Source: Lepidostoma basale (taxonomy: Eukaryota > Arthropoda > Insecta > Trichoptera > Lepidostomatidae). From it: a stretch of DNA of 64,000 bases. This document shows, one piece after another, positions 55,204 through 64,000 of this stretch. Numbering within the stretch: position 1 is the stretch's first letter; each line of letters begins with the position of its first letter. The stretch spans positions 656,722 through 720,721 of the forward strand of contig JAHDVF020001507.1 in the NCBI GenBank assembly GCA_022606425.2. Direction: 5' to 3'. The notes under the pieces were generated by a model, which was not told where the DNA came from, did no database searches, and worked only from the letters and a program-made list of their open reading frames with translations. Position numbers and translations under genes: made by a program.

Positions 55204-55779
55204 GAGGAGGTGCGGGTGAGGGAGGGTGGTCATGTTATGTGCCAGACAATTCTCCATAATACAATTAAGATATCCCTTTTTATGAACACGCTGGTTATAA
55301 AATGATGTGAATGAAACAACCGAATCTCAATTTTTTTTTCGAATCAAGTTCCAGATTAAAAATATTTCTGTATATCTGATATTCAAATGTATCTAGGTTG
55401 TTAATTAATGATAAATTATTATTGAAACTGAAATATTTTAAATAGAGTCTATGTCTAACTCTTATCGGACGCAAGTTATTCTATTAATATTTCATTTTAA
55501 AAAGGCACTGTATATGTTAATCGCTCTATTGGTAATATTCAATAGACAAATTAATAATGCGCAGATTCCACAGACAACAAGATTCAACATGATTCATCGT
55601 GTCACCTCACATGTGCCATATGACCGCGACAAAGTTCTGTTGTCTCGTCAGAGGTGACCTATACCCGTTAAGGGTTAATATCAGATAATTAAGCTAACTT
55701 GTATAGCGCTGTTTCGTGAGTAACTCACTTCAAGGGCGCTTTAATTGGTCTGGTCGAAGCGCACAAGATTGTAACTTAT
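55204..55779. other. AT-rich intron
   Basis: Nothing recognised. Confidence 0.5.
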
Positions 55780-55982
55780 TATTGAACGCTAAGGCATTAA
55801 CACTGTGGAATTGAAAATAACTTTGTTTAATCCACTAAATATTAAAAAACACGACATGTTTCGGAGGATACCTCCATCTTTAGGTGTAAAAATATAATCA
55901 AATCTCCCAAGCTCCCATTCCCAATCAAAAGCAAATTAATCATTTATTAATTTCTATATAAATTACGTCTTTTTGAATGTTA

Positions 55983-56108
55983 ACTAACTAACCATCACAC
56001 CGTCTCGCCGAAAGGGTAGGCAGAAAGAATGGACTGTCACACTTTAACCGATGCGGCACTCCATCCTTATATTTTCGCCCCGCGGGAGACGCGGGTTGCG
56101 AACCTTAT
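55983..56108 (-). mobile_element. SINE-2 copy, truncated
   Basis: TTAACTAACTAACCATCACA, the LINE-A end, and the head as far as CGCGGGAGACGCGGGTTGCG with a small deletion. Confidence 0.75.
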
Positions 56109-56271
56109 TTTTTAATGTTTTTTTTTTCTAAATTACAATTTTATATTTTTTTATATTTTCATCATGTATTATTATTGTTGAATATTATTTATTAGTTCTT
56201 TCTGATAAAAAAATAATTATTAGTACTTATAACAAATATCCCAGGTTAATTTTTAAATTTAAATTATTGTA

Positions 56272-56475
56272 ACTAACTAACTAACTAACCATCACGCCGT
56301 CTCCCCGAAGGGGTAGGCAGAGAGAATGGACTGCCACACTTTTCTTTCCTGACATATTTCTCTCGCTTCCTCAACATTCATACATCGTGTCATGCACGCA
56401 CGTCGATTTCTCTGACTCCTCACATGGCCGACATTCAATATTTGATTTATTTGATCGTGCCACGTTTTCCTCGAA
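56272..56475 (-). mobile_element. LINE-A 3' fragment
   Basis: Tail (TAAC)4, then the terminal ORF through the RNRRACMTRCMNVEEAREIC-like block to the WHDQINQIL block. Little damage. Confidence 0.8.
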
Positions 56476-56649
56476 TTAAATTATTTTATCGAATTTTAAA
56501 TGCGTTTTTTTTTAGTCTTTCCTTGTTTAGTTTATATTATATTTTTACACCTGAAGATGGAGGTATCCTCCGAAACATGTTGTGTTTTTTTTTTATATTT
56601 AGTGGATTAAACAAAGTTATTTTCAATTTCCTAAGTATATTGTAACTTG

Positions 56650-57905
56650 TCACAAAAAAATTACTGTTATACCAATAATTGCCTTATACAGTACCGAAAT
56701 TAATTGACAACTTGTATAACTAATTTATGATCTAAATAAGTTGTAAACCGGAATTCAATGATGTTAAAAAATGCAATCACAAATTTAATGCTAATTATGT
56801 AAAAAATAATCACATTTCATTTCACATTTTTTGTAATTAAAATTTGCGTAAAACTGCGGGATATCCAAATTAATTTAATAAATAAAATATAACCTTGATC
56901 TAAATATAATACTAAAACATTTTTCTAGATATATAAATATGGAAATATCTTTTTAATAAAATAACATTAATAAACTAGAAATATTACATTTTTCAAAGGT
57001 TATACTGTATTTAATTACTATTATAGAGAAATGACTGATATATATAAAAGCAAAATAAAATATTATGTGCATACCAAAATACATAAGTAAGCAAGCCAGA
57101 ATGTATCGTAAATACCATAGTTGATAAAAACACATTAAATTATCACTTTCTATTAATATATATTTTTTAAATGTATAAATTAGTGAGAATATCTTTCAAG
57201 TCTTTGAGTATTCGAAATGTGAAATATTATTATTGGACATATACTACATAATAAAATTAATTTACTAGTTATTTTTATTTTTGTTCAAATAATAACTTTA
57301 TTAGAGTCGTGAGATGCGCCAGTGCGGCTAATAATAGCAAAAAAATTGCAATCAGCCATGCAGTGGTAAGTAGTTTGAAATTACAGGCATACCACATTAA
57401 CCTAAGCACATATCTGTTGAAACAATATTACATTACAACATATGTACATTAGTCTATTCTAAAAAATAGTAAGAGATATTGTATATGAAAAGTCTTGTTA
57501 GCAAATTTTTTAAGCATTTTAAAATGTGCATATAAATATGTGAATAATGTGCACATTTCATTCTACACATTCAAAATGGGAACAGAGATTTAAAAATAAT
57601 TCTAGAACCAAAATTTGAATTTAAATAGAACATTTATAAAATATTGTTGTCAACAATATAGCCATAGACTCGGGGTCTTATGTATATACATAAACTTTAT
57701 TGAAGAATGAATAAATTATTTTATATTTAACAGTTACCCATAAAAATAGTGAAAAGACAATAAAAGCATGTGTCGAGATCTAATTGAAATAATTATAAAT
57801 ATTTACAATACATTGCGTATTTATTAACCCTAAATAATAATAAAAATTTATATACAAATGTTCTAATTGATGTTTAAATATCTAAAAAAAAAAAATATTT
57901 TAAAT
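56650..57905. other. Very AT-rich intron
   Basis: Nothing recognised in about 1.25 kb. Confidence 0.55.
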
Positions 57906-57909
57906 TTTA

Positions 57910-58800
57910 GTCCATTGTTTTGGTGAAAACGCTGTGATACTTCAACGTTATTAACTGTTCAATTTGTAACACTGTTATAATATCACAATTCATTTATTAA
58001 ATTTCTATGAAACTGTCATGTCAGCTGTTTCACAACTAATGTTGGCATCATCAGGTGTAGGAGAAAAATGGAAATTTAAAAGAGACTACTTCTAATCACT
58101 GTTTTTCACAACTTTTACTGTATTTACTCATAATATTGTTTCTTAGAACTAACTAACTAACCATCACGTCGTTACTCCGGAGGGGTAGGCAGAGGATGGA
58201 TCGCCATGCTGTTCTGTCCTGACATACATCTCTAGCTTCTCGTAAATTTTTCTGACTTTGAATGTGACGGCCTTTTAGTATTTGATTAATTTGGTCAAGC
58301 CATCCTTTCTTTGGTTTTCCACGGCTTCTCTTCCCACTCACACTGCTTGTACACAACAATTTAACCATTCTCAAGTCCAATCGTTCCATACGTCCAAACC
58401 ATTTAAGGGATCCTTTTTTAATTTTACTTATGACGCCATTATCTGCCTTACATTTCTTCCTTATTTTGTCATTCGGTATTCTATCATATATCATTTTCCC
58501 GCACATTCTTCTCGGTGATCTCATTTCTACGGCATTTATCATTTTTTTGCCACCTCCAAGCTTCACTTCCATACATAAGGGTTGGCACTAGAACTCCACT
58601 ATGTACTGCCATATTTATTTTAGTAGTTTGGACTAATCACAATGATGAAGTTTGCACCCTATATAAATAAAATATTTCTAATTGTAAATTTAGTTATTTT
58701 AACATCTGATGATGCCGACATTGGTTGGCAAAACAGCTGTCGCGACATATTAATAGAAATAAGATAAATAAATTGTGATATAACATTGTTAGAAATTAAA
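57910..58800. mobile_element. Palindromic-end element with LINE-A inside
   Basis: The left side (GTAACACTGTTATAATATCA, TCAGCTGTTTCACAAC, GGCATCATCAGGTGT) and right side (ACATCTGATGATGCCGACAT, GGCAAAACAGCTGTCGCGAC, ATTGTGATATAACATTGTTA) are inverted. Relative of the middle element at 27,953-30,572. Confidence 0.65.
58148..58640 (-). mobile_element. LINE-A 3' fragment
   Basis: Minus-strand blocks NAVEMRSPRRMCGKMIYDR, KADNGVISKIKKGSLKWFG, SGKRSRGKPKKGWLDQINQ; the CMN block is deleted. Tail AACTAACTAACC. Extends 5' to the VYIVEF-like LVPTLMYGSEAW region. Confidence 0.8.
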
Positions 58801-59515
<715 letters not shown>

Positions 59516-59584
59516 ACAGAATGTTGCGATAAAAATAATATTAATAAATAAAATCATTACAATGTTTTGATTGGAATTACGTGC

Positions 59585-60355
59585 AGGTGTTGAAATGCCT
59601 CTATAATAACGCCACAATGTCCGTGCAAATCCAAAACCAGAAGACCAAACCGATTGAGCTGCAACGGGGAGTCAGACAAGGGGATGTGATATCTCCGAAG
59701 TTCACTTGTGCTTTGGAAGATATAAAACTCTGGACTGGTCTGAACGTGGCCTCAACATAAATGGCGAATACATTTCTCACCTTCGTTTTGCGGGTGAAAT
59801 TGTCATTCTGACGGAATCTGTGGGGGAGCTAGAAGGCATCCTAGATGAACTGAACACTGCATCCAGACGAGTGGGTCTCGGGATGAATTTGGACAAGACG
59901 AATGTCATATATAATGAACATATTATCCCGAGATCAGTAACCGTCGATGGGTCGGCTCTCGAAGTGGTACAAGAATACACATATCTTGGCCAAATCATAC
60001 AATTAGGACGAAACAATTTCGAGAAAGAAGCCGACTGAAGAATTCAGTTGGGTTAGGCGGCCTTTGGAAAATTACGTCATGTTCTCACTTACAAAATACC
60101 ACAATGCCTCAAGACTAAAGTCTTCTACCAGTGCGTCTTGCCAGTCATGACGTACGGAGCCGAGACGTGGACACTGACAAAAGGTCTCATCTAAAGATTC
60201 AAGGTCGCCCAGTGCGCCATGGAAAGAGCCATATAGAAACAAATTTATTCAACAACAAACCAAGGTAACTGAGGTTGCTCTGCGGATAGGCAGGCTGAAG
60301 TGGCGGTGGGCTGGCCATATCTGTCGGAGAACCGACAGCCGATGGGGAAGATGAT
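59585..60355 (+). mobile_element. RTE-E fragment with RT core, catalytic motif altered
   Basis: ELQRGVRQGDVISPKFTCAL is RT motif B' (RGVRQGDxxSP). After a frame change, INGEYISHLRFAGEIVILTE holds the motif that should read F/YADD; here it reads FAGE, so both catalytic Asp are lost. Then RRVGLGMNLDKTNVI, VQEYTYLGQIIQLG, a stop, and later VLPVMTYGAETWTLT and GRLKWRWAGHICRRTDS. It ends GATGATGATGA. The longest RT stretch in the window. Confidence 0.85.
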
Positions 60356-60382
60356 GATGATTTTATAACTTTCTGAACTTAC

Positions 60383-60628
60383 CTATTTCCGCTGACGTCG
60401 AGCACATGTAGACTGGCACAGTTTCCAAGATCCTTGGGCAGCGACGTCAACTTATTATCTCTGAGGCTCAGCACCCCGAGCTGCCCCAGGTTGCCCACTT
60501 CTGGCGGAATCTCGCTGAGAGAGTTGCGGTCAACGTTCAAATTCGTTAGTTTGCTCATATTGCCCAAACTGGCAGGCAGCTCCATCAGGAAGTTCTCTGT
60601 TAAAATCAGCTCTTGCATATTTTCGCAC
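60383..60628 (-). CDS. scrib: scribble exon (leucine-rich repeats)
   Basis: (M)CENMQELILTENFLMEL, PASLGNMSKLTNLNVDRNSL, SEIPPEVGNLGQLGVLSLRD, NKLTSLPKDLGNCASLHVLD, VSGNR. Three and a half LRRs of about 23 residues with the consensus LxxLxLxxNxLxxLPxxxG. The acceptor is AACTTTCAG and the donor AATAG|GTAAGT (perfect consensus). It matches the Scribble repeats near the end of the LRR solenoid in order and spacing. The Met seen at the start of the open frame is internal; translation enters from the exon at 61,800. LRRs of Scribble bind Lgl and the cortex (family knowledge). Confidence 0.97.
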
Positions 60629-60679
60629 CTGAAAGTTTACAGTTAAAAACAGTATTTTTATTTGTTTAATATAATTAAA

Positions 60680-61130
60680 CTAACTAACTAACCATAACAC
60701 CATCTCTCCAAAGGGGTAGGCAGAAAGAATGGACCACCACATTGTTCTGGTCTGACCAGTGGCTGTACTCCCATAGAAGCCCAAAAGCCCGGCTTGCGTA
60801 AGAAATTTTTAATCAAAACCCCCAAAATCTAAGTAATCATGCCCCCGCATATACCAACAACCCACGAAATCTCCTGGGCTTCTATGGGAGTACCGCCACT
60901 GGGTCTGACATAATTCTCTAGTTACCTCTACATTCAAACATCGTGTCATGCACGCAAGTCGATATCTCCCACTCTTTACATGACAAATAATATTTACTTG
61001 ATTTGATCGTATCACGTTTTCCTTGGCCTTCCTCTATTTCTAGCGCCGTTCACGTCGTTCACATATATTTGATTCACCTTTCTGCCTTCATTCATTCTTT
61101 CCATGTGTCGAAACCATCTTAACACGTATC
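60680..61130 (-). mobile_element. LINE-A 3' fragment split by hAT-M1
   Basis: Tail AAACTAACTAACTAACCATA, the terminal segment to 60,756, then hAT-M1, then the CLNVEVTRE, RSRRYRLAC-like and NDVNGARNRG regions to about 61,130. Older than the hAT-M1 it carries. Confidence 0.85.
60757..60901. mobile_element. hAT-M1 MITE, 145 bp, exact 8-bp duplication
   Basis: Ends CAGTGGCTGTACTCCCATAG and CTATGGGAGTACCGCCACTG. GGTCTGAC flanks exactly (60,749-60,756 and 60,902-60,909). About 100 bp of the interior, and the inner right arm, are deleted compared with the 247-bp copies. Confidence 0.95.
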
Positions 61131-61205
61131 GTGCCTTGCATATTTAAAAAAAAAAGACCCCTGGTGCCGCTGTACAAGTTTTGTTGCATATTATGTATTT
61201 GTATA

Positions 61206-61550
61206 TTAGAATGATAAATTATTCTTCTTCTTTCGGTGCCGTGTCAGGTCCCCCCAACGTTCGCGATCACTGCAGCAACTGCAGAACAGGTTCTGAACTC
61301 TTGTTATTCCTGTCCACTCTTTGATGTTCCGCAGCCAGGACAGCTGCCTTCTACCAACACCCCGACGTCCCTCCACTTTACCCATTAATATCAGTCGAAG
61401 GAGGTGGTATTTTTCTCCCCTTAGCACATGACCCAAATATGGGACCTTTCTAATTTTCACACTTGACGACAGCTCTCTATTGGCTCTGGCTCTCTGCAGT
61501 ACATCTGCATTACTGACCCTATCGGTCAACATCTCGAACGCTTCCATTAC
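61206..61550 (-). mobile_element. RTE-B 3' fragment
   Basis: Minus strand: RARANRELSSSVKIRKVPYL, GHVLRGEKYHLLRLILMGKV, EGRRGVGRRQLSWLRNIKEW, then a frameshift and CSDRERW. It ends GGTRHGT-like and (GAA)n (plus-strand TTCTTCTTTC). More decayed than the 36,606 copy. Confidence 0.85.
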
Positions 61551-61639
61551 GATAAATTATAGCTAATATTTTTATTAATACTTATATAAAACCTTTATTT
61601 TACTATAATTAAATTGTTGAGAGTCACATATGACTGCCA

Positions 61640-61745
61640 CGGCACATGCTAATAACCCCTTCATTATTATGTTCCTAACACTTTCATTTGCACTGTATTT
61701 ACTTCTTATACTTGCATTTGACCCTCAATCATATACAGATCTCTT
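61640..61745 (-). mobile_element. LINE-A internal fragment
   Basis: CCCTTCATTATTATGTTCCT and CAATCATATACAGATCTC match the VMNKI to YDRVSNA region. Ends 55 bp from the scrib donor at 61,799. Confidence 0.65.
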
Positions 61746-61798
61746 AATATTATTTATGTAGAAGTAAAATGATTATTTGAGAGAAGAAAAGATAGTTA

Positions 61799-62014
<216 letters not shown>

Positions 62015-62319
62015 TTATAATAACAAGTTTATCCAAAAAGGGTAAGATGACAGTAGACGGTGGTGTTCTTGCACCGACCTTCATGTGTGGAAGTGAAGCA
62101 TAGAATTGGCAATATGCTAAACGGGTCATTGAACTGGGAAGGATGCGAGCAAAGCAAGTAATCTTCGCTTTTTGCACCTGTTCATTTATTACAATTTTAT
62201 TATTTTTCGCAAAAAGAAGGATGAAAGTAGTAAAAAGAATTATGAAAGTAGAATAAATGCAGTATGAGGTCTTCAAGACAAATGTATGGTAAAACTGTAT
62301 ATGATAGAATTTAGATACA

Positions 62320-62515
62320 TTGATGGTCTTAGGATTTAAAATAATCCATAATATCACTGATCGGCCAATCCTCTTGAAGTGTTATAGCTTCAATGCATCA
62401 GAGAGATATTCTCACGCTAGGAGACCTAATTTGCTATGCATACCGCATAGTAGAACAAATGTCCTGGCACAACATAATACAACCCTAAATGGAGTGTCAG
62501 TCCTTAAATGAGATT
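62320..62515 (+). mobile_element. CR1/Jockey-like LINE fragment
   Basis: FKIIHNITDRPILLKCYSFN, RRPNLLCIPHSRTNVL, then a stop after SVLK. Resembles the C-terminal end of Jockey-group RTs. Both neighbours are other repeats. Confidence 0.6.
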
Positions 62516-62738
62516 TGTCTTTTAAGAACCATATTCATATATCACACATATATTAACTAATTATTGAGCCGTTTCTCTGGAGGGATAGGCAGAGCTGACA
62601 TAACTCGCATGCCAATTTTACATTTATACACCGTGACACGCACGCTCATCAATTGTTCCGGCTTCTAAGATGGTAGCCTTATATTAATCGATTAATTTGA
62701 TCATACCATCTTTTCTATGGTCTCTCTATACTTATATA

Positions 62739-63138
62739 TATGTATACTCCCGATTTTCCGGGATGGATGGTGAAAAAAAATCCCATATAATCGATTTCCC
62801 AGTAAAGTTTGATCACCGACATTATATAGATTCAATAAATATTTAACGGTTGCACCATTTTCAAACTTTTGAATTATTTCGAGTTTTTGTTCAATTGAAA
62901 GTACGACTCGTTTGCGTTTATCCATTATACCATAGACACTTTTTCACAGTAAAATAAAATTACGAATTTAGAGCCACAAACGTATGTTGGCGGTGGCGAC
63001 AAATGTCATTGTGACAGTAGCATTATAAGTACTGTCGTGAAATATTTTTGTTTTTATAAAATATTTTTTCAATGACTCAAGTGTCCCGGATAATCCGCTT
63101 CCCAGTTAACCAGACCCCGGAAAATCGAGTGTGTACTG
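62739..63138 (-). mobile_element. pogo/jerky-like DNA transposon remnant
   Basis: The right end CCGGAAAATCGAGTGTGTAC followed by TG, and left end GTATACTCCCGATTTTCCGG, are inverted; TA lies on the right flank. About 400 bp, internally deleted, inserted at a TATATA site of LINE-A. Confidence 0.8.
62800..62925 (-). pseudogene. Jerky/pogo transposase N-terminus
   Basis: Starts MDKRKRVVLSIEQKLEIIQK, then FENGATVKYLLNLYNVGDQT, the first helix-turn-helix (CENP-B N-terminal type) of jerky/Tigger transposases. The frame then runs straight into the terminal repeat: the rest of the DNA-binding domain and the DDE core are deleted. Confidence 0.8.
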
Positions 63139-63477
63139 TATATATCTTTTTAAGCATTCTTTTCTAATCCATTTGTTGCATATGTCCAAACCATCATAAT
63201 GACCCTTTTTTAAATTTATTTAGGAAGCATTCATCTACCTTAGATTCCATTATTACTTCTTCGTTCGGTATTCCATTATACATTGTTTTTTCGCAGATTC
63301 TTATTAGTAATCTCATTTCTATGGCATTTATCCTACTTTCATACTTACATGGATAAATTCAGTAAATTGCTATACATTCATACATTCTACCTTTTCATAT
63401 TCATCAATTCGCTGTCTGTCTAAATTGTATGAATTAATTGGGTTAAATAAAACTGTTATACATAAAAAAAAATACAT

Positions 63478-63534
63478 TATTTATCTATCTATCTATCTAT
63501 CTATCTTCTATCTATCTATCTATCTATCTATCTA
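63478..63534 (+). repeat. (TCTA)n microsatellite
   Basis: About 13 tetranucleotide repeats with one interruption (TCTTCTA). Confidence 0.97.
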
Positions 63535-64000
63535 AATAAAAGGCAGTTTCCCTCTGTGTGTGGACTGATTCCGGGGTTATTCCTGCGCAGATCGTTTTCA
63601 AATTGATACACTTCCTTAATAGATAGACATAGGTGGGCATAGGCATATTTTTGTTATTAATCGAGCTCTAATTAACTTTGGAAATTTATAAATTTTCGTA
63701 GTGCGAGCGAGTATAGACCTTCATGTTCGTATCGCCTGAGTATCGATCTTTAGAGTCTATATTCGCTTGGCGTGATAAGATGCAAATTAGTGGCTTTTTT
63801 GACTCTTTGCGTGGTCAGATATGAAATTAGTCGCTGCTTTGAACTGAAAAATATACGCACGTATAGGGATGGGCAAAACGACTCATCTCAGGGATCTGAT
63901 CTGAACGGTTCCGCTCAGCAAAGTGAGCCGACTCTTTTTAACGATCCACGGTTCACCATTTTGAGTCGTTCAAAGTTTGAAATTATTTTAGCGACCTTTA
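63535..64000. other. Unassigned, probably a transposon end
   Basis: AAAAGGCAGTTTCCCTCTGT beside the microsatellite, and GGGATGGGCAAAACGACTC near 63,868, look like element borders. The window ends before this can be tested. Confidence 0.35.

Larger units (their letters stand above)
55785..56645. repeat. FB3 fold-back element split by LINE-A and SINE-2
   Basis: The left arm at 55,785-55,905 (ATTAACACTGTGGAATTGAA, CTTTGTTTAATCCACTAAAT, GGAGGATACCTCCATCTTTA) and right arm at 56,535-56,642 (ACCTGAAGATGGAGGTATCC, AGTGGATTAAACAAAGTTAT, CAATTTCCTAAGTATATT) enclose two later insertions. Confidence 0.75.
62555..63420 (-). mobile_element. Degenerate LINE-A split by a pogo-like element
   Basis: 62,555-62,738 (TAACTAATTATTGAGCCGTT...TCTATGGTCTCTC) and 63,139-63,420 (TATATATCTTTTTAAGCATT...TCTTTTCATATTC) are consecutive parts of one copy. 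Extends past the QVTEFVYLG-like block. Confidence 0.75.

Noticed and set aside
55072..55257. 61-codon minus-strand gene starting MENCLAHN
   Set aside because: It reads through the scrib acceptor in the wrong phase; the spliced frame gives a consistent Scribble linker.

Overview
The window is AT-rich eukaryotic DNA, most likely from an insect. Lepidoptera is my guess from the style of the repeat families, but the sequence does not prove the order. It holds one recognisable host gene: the middle part of scribble (scrib), the LAP-family cell-polarity scaffold, on the minus strand. I trace nine coding exons, from 61,967 down to 8,897, all with GT/AG sites and fully compatible phases (about 480 codons). 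They cover the last leucine-rich repeats, the post-LRR region, and the acidic linker before the PDZ domains. The start codon and first LRRs lie beyond position 64,000. The PDZ exons lie beyond position 1. One intron (17,444-51,612) is 34 kb long.

Almost everything else is intronic transposon debris. Names used below. LINE-A: an RTE-like non-LTR retrotransposon whose ORF ends in ...SAYPSGETA and runs straight into a (GTTA)n tail; about 30 copies, nearly all 5'-truncated. RTE-B to RTE-F: other non-LTR families, usually ending in (GAA)n. SINE-1: tRNA-derived. SINE-2: a short element with its own 5' head joined to the LINE-A 3' end. hAT-M1 (ends CAGTGGCGGTAC) and hAT-M2 (ends CAGTG[G/A]TTCCCAAAG): MITEs with 8-bp target duplications. 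FB1, FB2 and FB3: palindromic fold-back elements. There are also mariner, pogo/jerky-like and piggyBac-like remnants. Many insertions are nested and can be ordered in time by their target-site duplications.

Layout: 1-8.9 kb, LINE-A, RTE and CR1/Jockey fragments; 8.9-17.4 kb, four scrib exons among repeats; 17.4-51.6 kb, the giant intron with deeply nested DNA transposons (27.7-30.8 kb) and a 101-bp tandem array of about 24 units (33.7-36.1 kb); 51.2-62 kb, five scrib exons with more repeats; 62-64 kb, a pogo-like element inside LINE-A and a tetranucleotide microsatellite.

The most interesting coding signal is at 51,214-51,612. Past a good scrib splice donor the frame stays open for 132 codons. 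These look like real coding sequence (G/C-rich third positions) and hold 12 cysteines. This is either an alternative short-Scribble C-terminus or an exon of a nested, unrecognised gene.
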